From Deltaproteobacteria bacterium (GTDB lineage Bacteria; Desulfobacterota; Desulfobacteria; Desulfobacterales; B30-G6), in the NCBI GenBank assembly GCA_022340465.1, contig JAJDNW010000002.1, positions 1 through 40,319 on the forward strand: a stretch of 40,319 nt of DNA, written 5' to 3'. The position numbers and the translations under genes were made by a program. This document shows, one piece after another, positions 8,371 through 16,123 of the stretch (the first letter of the stretch is position 1; every line of letters starts with the position of its first letter). The notes beneath the pieces were generated by a model. It worked only from the letters and a program-made list of their open reading frames with translations, was not told the DNA's origin and did no database searches.

Positions 8371-9915
8371 ATGATGAAATCTGCATTGACGGCTATTGCC
8401 ATCCCACTGGTGCTGTTCGTCCTCTTGAGCGCATGTGCAGCACCGGTGCTTCAGCCGATGGAAGAGAAAACATCGTCCATGAAAATTACAATTGAAGAAA
8501 TAAACAAATTAGAAGAAAAAATTGAAAAGGCCAAAAAGGAAGAACTGGACGTTTTATCGCCGCGTTGGTTTGCAAAAGCGGAAACTTCCTGTGGGAAGGC
8601 GAAGTCCAAAGCCGAAAAAGGGGCGGTGCTGAAGGATATTCGCGAAGACTTGGCGGACGCAACCGCTTATTTGATAAAGGCCGAAAAGTCAGCAGCTGTT
8701 GCGAGGACAACCATGGCCCAAGCCATCGAAAGTCGACGTCTGGCCCGCGTTGCCGGCGCAACCGAGTTGGGCAGGCGATACGACAAAGTGGAAGAACGAT
8801 TTTTAAAACTTACTGCGGCAGTTGAGAAAAACCGTACACATTACACCGAAAAAAATGCCCCAAAAGTCAGCGAAGCCTTTCGCGACCTGGAATTGATCGC
8901 TATCAAGAACAAAACCATCGGGGAGGTAGGCGACGCCATTCAACAAGCCGAAGAGAGTGGGGCGAAAAAATATGCCCCCCAAGCGCTTGAAACGGCCCAA
9001 CGCCATTTTAATGAAACGAATGAATTTATCACTGCAAACCGGTATGCAACAGATGAAATGCAAAAAAAAGCCGCCGAGGCCATGTTTTTTACCAAACGAG
9101 CGCTGGTTCTTTCGGACCTGAACAAACGGCTTGAAAAGATGACGCCGGAAGAAACCTCTTTATGGATGGAAGGTATCGTAAAAAAGATCACCGCCAGGTT
9201 GTCCGCCCGGGATTCACGCGATATGGATATGGATTCTCAGGTGACGAACATTCTGGATTCTATAACATCACTGCAGGAGAACAATAGGCTGATTGCCCAA
9301 AAACTGTTGTCGACACAGAATGAACTCGAGGAAACGAAGACCGCCTCGGACAGCCAAATTCAAGCATTCAACCAGGCCTTGGCATCGTACCAGAGCAAAA
9401 GCATACAGGATCAGAAAACCAAAGAGCGCATTTTGGCGGAAAAGATAGCCACCGAGACAAAATTGGAATCCGAAAGGCAATTCAATCAGAAGTTCATCGA
9501 GATACAAAGCTATTTTCGTCCGAACGAGGCCGACGTGTACAAAAGGGGTAATCAACTCATCATACGCTTGAAAGGGATGAAATTCCCGGTTGGGCAGGCG
9601 TTCATCATGCAGGAGAACTACAGATTGCTGAGCAAGGTCCAACGCGCTATCGGTGAATTTGAAAATCCCTCCGCTGTGATCGAGGGGCACACTGACAGCA
9701 CGGGGATCAAAGAAGCCAATGACATATTGTCCCGGAAGAGGGCTAGTGCGGTTAAAGAATACCTGATAGCGAACGGGACGCTCCCTGCTGACAAGATTTT
9801 CAGCAGGGGCTATGGATCCGAAAAACCCCTGGCTTCCAATGCGACGCCCGAAGGCCGTGAAGCCAATCGGCGCATCGATGTGATTGTTACGCCGGATATC
9901 AAGCTGAACCAATAG
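8371..9915 (+). CDS. OmpA-family lipoprotein with coiled-coil middle
   Basis: The N-terminus is a lipoprotein signal with lipobox LLSAC, giving acylated Cys22. Residues of about 40-370 are Glu/Lys/Ala-rich and predicted helical, with coiled-coil-like heptads. The last about 130 residues form an OmpA/MotB peptidoglycan-binding domain: IIRLKGMKFPVGQAF, then EGHTDSTG and LSRKRASAVKEYL, then FSRGYGSEKPLASN and NRRIDVIV. The likely role is to tether the outer membrane to the cell wall. GAAGGGGAAAATC precedes the tandem ATG. It is monocistronic or leads the AOR gene 42 bp downstream, with no functional link evident. Confidence 0.88.
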   Translation: MMKSALTAIAIPLVLFVLLSACAAPVLQPMEEKTSSMKITIEEINKLEEKIEKAKKEELDVLSPRWFAKAETSCGKAKSKAEKGAVLKDIREDLADATAYLIKAEKSAAVARTTMAQAIESRRLARVAGATELGRRYDKVEERFLKLTAAVEKNRTHYTEKNAPKVSEAFRDLELIAIKNKTIGEVGDAIQQAEESGAKKYAPQALETAQRHFNETNEFITANRYATDEMQKKAAEAMFFTKRALVLSDLNKRLEKMTPEETSLWMEGIVKKITARLSARDSRDMDMDSQVTNILDSITSLQENNRLIAQKLLSTQNELEETKTASDSQIQAFNQALASYQSKSIQDQKTKERILAEKIATETKLESERQFNQKFIEIQSYFRPNEADVYKRGNQLIIRLKGMKFPVGQAFIMQENYRLLSKVQRAIGEFENPSAVIEGHTDSTGIKEANDILSRKRASAVKEYLIANGTLPADKIFSRGYGSEKPLASNATPEGREANRRIDVIVTPDIKLNQ

Positions 9916-9957
9916 TGATGCGCTCGGTGGCCGTACGGACTTTGAAAGGAGATAACG

Positions 9958-11940
9958 ATGTTAAACGAACTGTGTGGCTGGTGCGGCAGGATCCTCAGGG
10001 TGGATCTCGGGAGCGGCGAAATCGACCACTTGGAAACTCGACATTACGCCGACAAATATCTCGGCGGCAGGGGGATCGCAAGCCGTATCTATTGGGAAGC
10101 GGTTGGGCCGGCGGTGAGGGCCTTCGATCCTGAAAACCATCTGATTTTTATGACCGGACCGCTGGGGGCGACCGGTGCCCAGGCGGCTTCCAGGATGTTT
10201 GTGGCGGGCAAATCGCCCATGCTGAAACCGGAAGGGTTTTGCTACGGCAATGTGGGGGGCTTTTTCGGCCCGTACCTGAAAAAGGCGGGTTACGACGGAT
10301 TGGTGATTTTGGGACGGGCCAGGAAACCGTCCTACCTCTGGATTCACGACGATGATGTCAACATAATGGATGCCGCGGACATTTGGAGGTCCGGTGCGTA
10401 TGCGGTGAGAGATTGTCTTAAGCAAAAACACGGCAGGCAGGTCCGTTTTATCACCACCGGGGTGGCTGGTGCAAACCTGTGCCGCAGCGCCACCGTGGTC
10501 ACAGACAATGAGGGCAGCGCCACCGGCGGCTGGGGTGCCGTTATGGGGTCCAAAAATTTAAAGGCGGTTGCCGTGCTGGGAAGCGGCACGCCCAAGGTGG
10601 CAAACCCGGAAGCGTTGAAGAAACTGAACAAAAAGGTCGTTCACCTGAGCAAGCGCAATGCCTGGTCACCGTTTCCCGAAGACCAGGTTCGACGGATAGG
10701 CCGGGCGTCCTGCTACCAATGTGGCTTGGATTGTATCATGCGCAGTACGTATCAGACCGCTTCGGGGGAGACAGTGGTGCGTAAATGCCAGTCGATGTTC
10801 GTATACTATCCCTGGGTGCTGCGTCGTGGGGATGAATCTGCCGAGACGGCGGTCAAGGCAACCGGCGTCTGCAACGATCTGTCGCTTTGCACCATGGAAA
10901 TGGCCAATATGTTGCAATGGCTGGAGAATTGCCATGGCGCGGGCGTTTTAAGCTCCCGGGACACCGGCCTTGACATGGATCAACTTGGTTCCCTGGGCTT
11001 TTTCGAGCGGCTGGCCGGAATGGTGGCCTTGCGTGAGGGCATGGGCGACCTTCTGGCGGAAGGGCTGGTGCGGGCCGGTGAGGAACTGGGCGGCGAGGCG
11101 CTCGCTCAATTTACCAATGCGGTTTCCGATGTCGGTGACGGAGCGACCTATTCAGCCCGGGAATACCTGATGAACGGCCTTCTTTACGCTTTCGAGCCGC
11201 GCCAGCCGATTGCCATGCTTCACGAAATCAGTCGCATCATCGGCCAGTGGGTTCAGCACGTCCGGCAACCGCCCTCCTCGCCGGTCACGGCGGATGTTTA
11301 CCGGTCTGCCGCGAAAATGTTTTGGGGCGATGACAGGGCGTGGGATCTCAACACAACCGACGGCAAGGCCGCCGCTGCAGTCAGAATCATGGATCGGACG
11401 TATGTAAAAGACAGCCTCGGTCTGTGTGACTCCAATTGGCCTTTGATGGTTTCCTGGAATACGCCCGACAACGTCGGAGACCCGACCCTGGAAAGCCAAA
11501 TCTATTCTGCGGTTACCGGCCTGGAATCGGACGAAGAAGCCCTGCTGCGCTGCGGTGAAAGGATTTTCAACCTTCAGCGGGCTATTTTGCTGCGTGAAGG
11601 TTGGCGCCCGAAGGAAGACGACGTCCTCGACGAATTCAATTACGAGGATCCTGTAGAGTCGGTATTCATGAACCCGGATGTGATCGTTCCCGGAGCGGGC
11701 GACGACGTATTGTCCCGCCGTGGCCGTACACTCGGAAAAGACGAGTTCCAACAGATGCGGAAAGAATTTTACGAACGTCGCGGCTGGGATCCGGAGACCG
11801 GTTTCCAGGAAGCCGGTACGCTTCACGACCTCGGCCTGGACGATGTTGCAGAAGACCTGAGTGGTCTGGGGGTAATAAAATTAGGCTCTTCCGGGGGACG
11901 CGTAACTTTGCATCCATCCCCGCCTAATAGCCGCCTCTGA
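9958..11940 (+). CDS. aldehyde:ferredoxin oxidoreductase family protein
   Basis: This is a 660-residue tungsten/molybdenum-bis-pterin enzyme of the AOR family, which interconverts aldehydes and carboxylic acids with ferredoxin. It shows the N-terminal RILRVDLGSGEI and YLGGRGIASRIYW segments, MTGPLGATGAQAASRM, and GGWGAVMGSKNLKAV in the pterin-binding domain. Cluster cysteines are Cys252, Cys255 and Cys259 in CYQCGLDC and Cys491 in LGLCDSNWP. A strong AAAGGAGATAACG ribosome binding site is present. The extra cysteines at the extreme N-terminus (CGWC) are unusual for AOR. No maturation or partner ferredoxin gene is adjacent. The substrate cannot be told from the sequence; benzoyl-CoA-type tungsten reductases also belong to this fold but would need accompanying subunits not seen here. 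Confidence 0.9.
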   Translation: MLNELCGWCGRILRVDLGSGEIDHLETRHYADKYLGGRGIASRIYWEAVGPAVRAFDPENHLIFMTGPLGATGAQAASRMFVAGKSPMLKPEGFCYGNVGGFFGPYLKKAGYDGLVILGRARKPSYLWIHDDDVNIMDAADIWRSGAYAVRDCLKQKHGRQVRFITTGVAGANLCRSATVVTDNEGSATGGWGAVMGSKNLKAVAVLGSGTPKVANPEALKKLNKKVVHLSKRNAWSPFPEDQVRRIGRASCYQCGLDCIMRSTYQTASGETVVRKCQSMFVYYPWVLRRGDESAETAVKATGVCNDLSLCTMEMANMLQWLENCHGAGVLSSRDTGLDMDQLGSLGFFERLAGMVALREGMGDLLAEGLVRAGEELGGEALAQFTNAVSDVGDGATYSAREYLMNGLLYAFEPRQPIAMLHEISRIIGQWVQHVRQPPSSPVTADVYRSAAKMFWGDDRAWDLNTTDGKAAAAVRIMDRTYVKDSLGLCDSNWPLMVSWNTPDNVGDPTLESQIYSAVTGLESDEEALLRCGERIFNLQRAILLREGWRPKEDDVLDEFNYEDPVESVFMNPDVIVPGAGDDVLSRRGRTLGKDEFQQMRKEFYERRGWDPETGFQEAGTLHDLGLDDVAEDLSGLGVIKLGSSGGRVTLHPSPPNSRL

Positions 11941-11952
11941 ATGGTTACCTAT

Positions 11953-11979
11953 AAGGAACCGGGGGACCAAGGATTCCAG
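11953..11979 (+). repeat. short dispersed repeat (AAGGAACC...CCAAGGAT), copy 1
   Basis: AAGGAACC, a six-base spacer and CCAAGGATTCC match the inverse of 23321-23343, where the sequence on the minus strand again starts AAGGAACC and ends CAAGGATCC. It lies 12 bp after the AOR stop codon. Confidence 0.55.
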
Positions 11980-12000
11980 GGGACCTCGACTGTGGATTAT

Positions 12001-12133
12001 TCGCTGGCTGTATTCAGGTTTTCCGGGCAATCAGCCAAAAGCAAATAGCCAACCGTTGGATGTTCAGCGTTCGGTGTCGGACATTCATCTTGGGTTCTGA
12101 CCTCTGAGCTCCGATTTCTGACTTCCGGTTTAG
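12001..12133 (+). repeat. ~125-bp dispersed repeat at a gene 3' end, copy 1
   Basis: This is nearly identical to 35226-35346 in the same orientation, including AGCAAATAGCCAACCGTT-type sequence and a terminal degenerate array of CTGACCTC/CTGACTTC units. Both copies end within a few bases of the stop codon of a minus-strand gene. Small ORFs in it are not believable. Confidence 0.75.
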
Positions 12134-12135
12134 GA

Positions 12136-12882
12136 TCAAGACAGATCGCCAATTATCCGCTTCAGCACTTTTTCCATATGGATGAGGTGGGTGCCCCGCC
12201 AATACAGCTTATCGCAGGCTAGACACCGGGTATAGGCATGGCAGAATTGCCTGGTTTTCGGCGGGATCCTGTCCAATACCGCTTCTTTAGCTACCGGCAC
12301 TAAAAGGGCGTTGCAGCGGAGACATCGTGAGAACAGCTTGATTTCATTTTTGATATCCAGCCGGTCGATGACCCGCCTTATCTGTTCCGCCGTCGTTCCC
12401 GGGTAAAGGTAGATGCCATGGCTGACATCCTTGAATTTGAGCAGTTTCTTGTTTTTGGACAGTATGATTCTGTTTTCTTTGTTCGATAAGGCGATGATGT
12501 CACGATTGGTGAAGGCGGTGTCGTAAAAAATATCGAACCCCAGGGCTCGCATATATTTTACGATATCGCCGAGGTTGATGTCGGCTATGAATCGGTTCCT
12601 GCGAAGCGGGATTTTTCTGAGCCGCGTCAGGTTTTCGATGTTGAGGGCTTCGAATGTAGGATACACGCTTACGCGATCGTTGTTCTGGAGAGTGTAGGCA
12701 AAATCGACTGAAATTCCATTCACCAGAATCAGGTCGATCTCGGTGTGAGGCACCCCCATGGACTCTAGCATGTCTTTTATCGACCGTTTTTCTTTGAACG
12801 CGGCTTCAAAATCGGTTTTTTTTCGATGAGTTGGAAGAAATTCGTTCAATTCTTCATAAAAGCGGAAGGTCGCTTTTAACAT
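12136..12882 (-). CDS. ThiS-like/Mut7-C RNase domain protein
   Basis: The first about 80 residues form a beta-grasp (ThiS/MoaD-like) domain ending in VSVYPTFEALNI, as found in front of Mut7-C. The rest matches the Mut7-C PIN-like RNase domain: RFIADINLGDIVKYMRALGFD carries the acidic residue, ALSNKENRIILSKNK follows, and a C-terminal zinc ribbon has CLRCNALL and CLACDKLYW. Such proteins are thought to be RNases, possibly tRNA or mRNA decay enzymes. The ATG at 12882 is chosen because the domain starts there (MLKATFRFYEEL); an ATG at 12903 is in frame. No clear ribosome binding site is seen for either. Length is 248 residues, normal for the family. Confidence 0.85.
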   Translation of the reverse strand: MLKATFRFYEELNEFLPTHRKKTDFEAAFKEKRSIKDMLESMGVPHTEIDLILVNGISVDFAYTLQNNDRVSVYPTFEALNIENLTRLRKIPLRRNRFIADINLGDIVKYMRALGFDIFYDTAFTNRDIIALSNKENRIILSKNKKLLKFKDVSHGIYLYPGTTAEQIRRVIDRLDIKNEIKLFSRCLRCNALLVPVAKEAVLDRIPPKTRQFCHAYTRCLACDKLYWRGTHLIHMEKVLKRIIGDLS

Positions 12883-13551
12883 TGTGGGCGGGGCAGATTC
12901 CATCGGGTTGCAGGAAAAATTTTTAATTTTTATAAGGGGTAATGCCCCTCGAGCTTGCTGCGAATCGAAATCGAAGCGATCCGATTCCGATTTGGGTGGC
13001 TCTGGTAGACCGGCCGGTACTCCGCCGTTTGACGCGGGGAGTTATCAGTATAAAAAAATGGCTTCTTAAGGCGCCGTTTTTATTCTCCAGTGCATCTCTT
13101 ATCCGTTAATAGTTGAGGATGACTGGCAGAAAAGATGCACGCACACCCAAGAAGCCTGACAAATGCCGCATACGGCAACGCTTTGTCCAATCTTTAACCT
13201 TTGTGGGGGCCTGCGCGGCCGTCACGTGGTTTAGGTAATTAGTGTTGAAGCCGATTGGCATTTGATACACTCTACACTTAAAATAATTCTTCCGGATCGT
13301 GTGTCAATAGCCTTTTTTCATGGTGCGGAATTTTTAGACGGACGACGCTTCGGCCGCCGTTGTCCGGTGCCATGCGCGCCCGTTCCCATGGGGAAAAAAT
13401 CGACGGGACCCCGGAGCATCGGATGGAGTAGATCCCCTGGATTCCTGTTTTGTAAAAATTATGATATGTTGCACACGGTAAAGGTTTTTCACCTCAACTC
13501 AGGTTGCAGTCACCTGGGAGGAAATCACACGTCGGAGGGCAGGTAGACATT
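12883..13551. other. long intergenic region with one good hairpin
   Basis: About 670 bp without a believable gene; the ORFs here show no family motifs. It holds an imperfect hairpin at 12962-12987, a 10-bp palindrome ACCGGCCGGT at 13009-13018, and a small TGCCG-CATA-CGGCA hairpin near 13163. Near 12950 a CCCCTCGAGCTTGCTGCG stretch resembles one arm of the two-hairpin repeat and may be a fragment of it. Possible small RNA or promoter region for the downstream SDR; nothing firmer. Confidence 0.4.
12962..12987. other. imperfect hairpin in intergenic spacer
   Basis: GAATCG pairs with CGATTC, followed by a small internal loop, then ATCG pairs with CGAT around an AAG loop. It has no T-tract on either strand, so it is not a standard terminator. 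Function unknown. Confidence 0.4.
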
Positions 13552-14340
13552 ATGCAAATCAAGGACAAAGTGGTCGTGGTAACCGGCGGGGCCAATGGGA
13601 TCGGCGAGGCCCTGTGCCGCAGGTTCGTCAAGGAAGGGGCCAGGGGCCTCGTCGTGGCGGACATCAATGAAGACCGGTTGAAAATCGTCGCCGGGGAACT
13701 GGACATCCTGGGGATCAGGACCGATGTCACCAAGGAGGCCGATATGGTGGACCTGGTACGGCAGGCCGAAGAAGCATACGGCCCCATCGACCTGTTTTGC
13801 TCCAATGCGGGCATTATTTCCAGCGACGCCCCCGGATGGACCGCGGCATCCTGCGCCAACGACGTGTGGCAGAAGTCCTGGGACCTGCACGTGATGGCCC
13901 ACGTGTATGCGGCCCGGGCCGTCCTGCCCGGAATGATCGCGCGCGCGGACGGGTATCTGTTGAGTGTGGCCTCGGCGGCCGGGCTGTTGAACCAGATCGG
14001 GAGCGCCCCGTACTCCGCAACCAAGCATGCGGCGGTCGGATTTGCGGAAGCGTTGGCCATCACCCATAAAAAAGACGGCATCAAGGTGTCCGTGGTTTGC
14101 CCCCAGGCCGTCAGGACGCAGATGGTGGCAGGCGCCGAGGACGGTGCGGCCAGCGTTGACGGCATTATGGAACCGGAGGACGTGGCCGAAAGCATCGTTC
14201 AGGGCCTGGCCGAAGAGCGGTTCATGATCCTTCCCCACCCGGAAGTGAAGACCTATTTTCAGCGCAAAGCCTCGGATTATGACCGCTGGATAAACGGCAT
14301 GGCACGGTTTAGGGAGAAACTCTTCCCCCCACAGGTGTAA
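13552..14340 (+). CDS. short-chain dehydrogenase/reductase
   Basis: A classical SDR of 262 residues. The cofactor motif TGGANGIG is near the N-terminus, CSNAG is the NNAG equivalent, and the catalytic Ser, Tyr and Lys appear in SVASAAGLLNQIG and YSATKHAA. The region after the active site includes VVCPQAVRTQM. It probably oxidises a hydroxyacyl or alcohol group with NAD(P). The ATG at 13552 fits the domain start (MQIKDKVVVVTGG); the frame extends upstream to 13504 without support. It stands alone between repeats, upstream of the phosphatase. It could act with the acyl-CoA genes beyond the TetR regulator, but nothing proves this. Confidence 0.88.
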   Translation: MQIKDKVVVVTGGANGIGEALCRRFVKEGARGLVVADINEDRLKIVAGELDILGIRTDVTKEADMVDLVRQAEEAYGPIDLFCSNAGIISSDAPGWTAASCANDVWQKSWDLHVMAHVYAARAVLPGMIARADGYLLSVASAAGLLNQIGSAPYSATKHAAVGFAEALAITHKKDGIKVSVVCPQAVRTQMVAGAEDGAASVDGIMEPEDVAESIVQGLAEERFMILPHPEVKTYFQRKASDYDRWINGMARFREKLFPPQV

Positions 14341-14440
14341 CGCTGGGGTTCGGCCTGGGCTCGTGAACCGTGTGGCGTTCAACCCGCTCCTGCTGGGCTT
14401 AGCCGGCTGCCCAATACCCCCGATATCGTAGTTACGAATT

Positions 14441-14559
14441 TGAACAGAGATAGCGAGCGCATTCCCTGCGGCTTGCTGCAGGGTAAGCGAGCGAATCACA
14501 ATAGATAGAATTCCTTACGGTGAAGATTCCCCTTAAGCTTGCTGCGGGGAGTGTTCAAT
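14441..14559 (-). repeat. ~120-bp dispersed two-hairpin repeat, copy 2 (inverted)
   Basis: The reverse complement of this stretch matches 6543-6662. It holds the hairpins CCCTGCGGCTTGCTGCAGGG and CCCCTTAAGCTTGCTGCGGGG, the same internal block (GAATTCCTTACGGTG as read here) and the same GAACAGAGATAGCGAGCGC flank. It follows an SDR gene by 100 bp. Confidence 0.75.
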
Positions 14560-14611
14560 TTGTTTAAAAATTAAATATTGGCATTTAGGATTTACTTGTT
14601 TCAGCAATATC

Positions 14612-14675
14612 CAAACAACCCCCTTCCAGGGTACAACCAGTGCCGGGCCCTATGTGCCCGGGTATCAACCTAGGG
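14612..14675 (+). repeat. ~60-bp pre-gene repeat, copy 1
   Basis: The conserved core here is CCAGTGCCGGGCCCTATG followed by CCCGGGTATC and then AACCTA. Copies 2 (20631-20696) and 3 (32889-32949) share CCCTTC-like and GGGT boxes followed by the same core. This copy can fold a stem between CCGGGC and GCCCGG. It ends six bases before the phosphatase start codon. No known riboswitch class fits the consensus from memory. Confidence 0.65.
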
Positions 14676-14680
14676 ATACG

Positions 14681-15229
14681 ATGTCTACACTATATCTGGT
14701 CAGACACGGCCGCGCGGCCGCGAGTTGGGGTGAATCCGCCGATCCGGGGCTCGACGACACCGGCAGAGAACAGGCCGCCGGGGTGCCGGCTCTCCTGGAT
14801 GACGCGGTCCCCATGCCCATTGTCAGCAGTCCCATGACCCGGGCCAGGGAGACGGCGGCTCCCCTGGCCGGCATCTGGAACTGCACCCCTCATATCGATC
14901 CCCGGTTCTCGGAGATACCTACACCGGCGGACGTTACCGCCGCAAGAAAAGCCTGGATCAAGTCGGTTCTGTCTAAGACATGGCCGGAATTGGGCGCTGA
15001 TTTGCAGGCATACAGAGACCGGCTGATCCGTGCCGCCTGTGCCATGGAACGGGACACGGTGGTTTTCACCCATTTCATCGCGATCAACACCCTTGTCGGC
15101 AAGGCTTTGAACGACAGCAGGGTATTGATCTTCTGGCCTGACAACGCGTCCATTACCACCCTGCAAACCGACGGGGCGGCCCTCGAACTCGTCGAAAAAG
15201 GGGTCGAGTCTCCCTCCATAATCGGCTGA
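14681..15229 (+). CDS. histidine phosphatase family protein
   Basis: This 182-residue protein belongs to the branch-1 histidine phosphatases (phosphoglycerate mutase/SixA-like). The phospho-acceptor motif LVRHGRA is at the N-terminus, SSPMTRARETAAPL supplies the second Arg, and VVFTHFIAINTLVG supplies the second His in its usual place. The substrate is unknown. The ATG at 14681 starts the beta strand directly (MSTLYLVRHG); an earlier in-frame start at 14654 lies inside the repeat. The upstream sequence is the 60-bp repeat rather than a plain ribosome binding site (TAGGGATACG is the best match). Confidence 0.85.
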   Translation: MSTLYLVRHGRAAASWGESADPGLDDTGREQAAGVPALLDDAVPMPIVSSPMTRARETAAPLAGIWNCTPHIDPRFSEIPTPADVTAARKAWIKSVLSKTWPELGADLQAYRDRLIRAACAMERDTVVFTHFIAINTLVGKALNDSRVLIFWPDNASITTLQTDGAALELVEKGVESPSIIG

Positions 15230-15311
15230 CCCCACGGCTGCAACGCTGGGGTGCCCCCTGCAGGTCGGATTGCTCCTCCCGAAAATAGATGACCGCCGGC
15301 TAAAAAAACGC

Positions 15312-15343
15312 TTGACAAGATATGAATGTAAGCGTTACTTACA
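15312..15343 (+). promoter_or_regulatory. operator palindrome with -35-like hexamer before the TetR gene
   Basis: A perfect TTGACA lies at 15312-15317. TGTAAGCGTTACTTACA (15327-15343) is an inverted repeat with 6-bp arms TGTAAG/CTTACA. Its position, just before the ribosome binding site AGGAG of the TetR gene, suggests autorepression. No matching copy was seen before the next gene at 16124. The -10 hexamer is unclear (TACAAT at 15340 is spaced too far from the -35). Confidence 0.5.
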
Positions 15344-15358
15344 ATCAGGAGTTTCTTT

Positions 15359-16030
15359 ATGGGCAATGCCACGATACCGGCGACGACAATGGACAATGAC
15401 GAAAAACAGGGATCGCCTCCGGCCATGTTGAAACTGGCGGCGGCCATGCGCCGACTCCTGCGCACCAAGGACTTCAACTCCATCACAACCGCGGAAATAT
15501 CCAGGACCGCCGGTGCCAACGAAGCCCTCATCTACCGCTATTTCAAGGACAAGAGGGGGTTGCTGCACCAGGTGCTTTACGATTACCTCCTGGACTTTCA
15601 TACGGAAGTTCAGAATGAGATCAACGCCGTGCCCGATGCCTTGGGCAAGCTGAAATGCCTCATCCGGACCCATATCCGCATGTACGACAGCAACCGCGTG
15701 TTTGCCAGGATTCTGCTGCTGGAGGTGCGGAATTTTCCGGCTTACTTCGAGAGCACGACCTACCGGCTGGTGAAAGGGTACGGGAAGATGGTGAGCGACA
15801 TTATCGTCGACGGCGTGGCAGCGGGGGAGATCAGAGACGATGTCCCGGTTTCGCGAATTCGCGACCTGATCCTCGGGGGCATAGAGCATTTCTGCATTGC
15901 CGAGGTTATTTTCAATCATAAATTGGCGGTCGACGAGACAGCCGGGCATCTGTGCGAGCTCTTATTTTCGGGTATAAAGGCCGAATCCGTGGCGGGCGGA
16001 AAGGACCCCGCTGCCGCCGCCGGCTTCTAG
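15359..16030 (+). CDS. TetR-family transcriptional regulator
   Basis: This 223-residue protein has an N-terminal helix-turn-helix: TAEISRTAGANEALIYRYFKDKRGLL is the typical TetR recognition region, near residues 44-69. The C-terminal ligand domain is FadR/AcrR-like, with an ILLLEVRNFPAYF stretch. It is likely to repress its own gene through the palindrome just upstream and may control the catabolic genes from 16124, sensing an acyl-CoA. The ATG at 15359 is preceded by AGGAG at good spacing. The gene is on the same strand as the catabolic run and 93 bp before it. Confidence 0.87.
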   Translation: MGNATIPATTMDNDEKQGSPPAMLKLAAAMRRLLRTKDFNSITTAEISRTAGANEALIYRYFKDKRGLLHQVLYDYLLDFHTEVQNEINAVPDALGKLKCLIRTHIRMYDSNRVFARILLLEVRNFPAYFESTTYRLVKGYGKMVSDIIVDGVAAGEIRDDVPVSRIRDLILGGIEHFCIAEVIFNHKLAVDETAGHLCELLFSGIKAESVAGGKDPAAAAGF

Positions 16031-16075
16031 TCGCACAACGCATATGGAATTTCATTCATCGCCTGAGTCGAACGT

Positions 16076-16103
16076 TTTACATTGTTTGAATGATCAACAT
16101 AAC
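16076..16103 (+). promoter_or_regulatory. candidate promoter of the catabolic operon
   Basis: TTTACA (16076-16081) and CATAAC (16098-16103) with a 16-bp spacer give a moderate sigma-70 match just before the AAGGAGGG ribosome binding site of the gene at 16124. Pattern match only. Confidence 0.3.
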
Positions 16104-16123
16104 AAAAAGAAGGAGGGTATGAC

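Noticed and set aside
13262-13546. 94-residue plus-strand ORF in the long spacer
   Set aside because: No ribosome binding site, no recognisable motif, and random-looking composition.
12883-13551. tRNA or rRNA gene in the large spacer
   Set aside because: No cloverleaf, no GTTC-type T-loop in proper context, and no rRNA-like stretch.
14612-14675. Assignment of the 60-bp element to a known riboswitch class
   Set aside because: Compared from memory with TPP, SAM, glycine, c-di-GMP and fluoride consensus patterns; none matches, so it is left as a repeat or unknown RNA.
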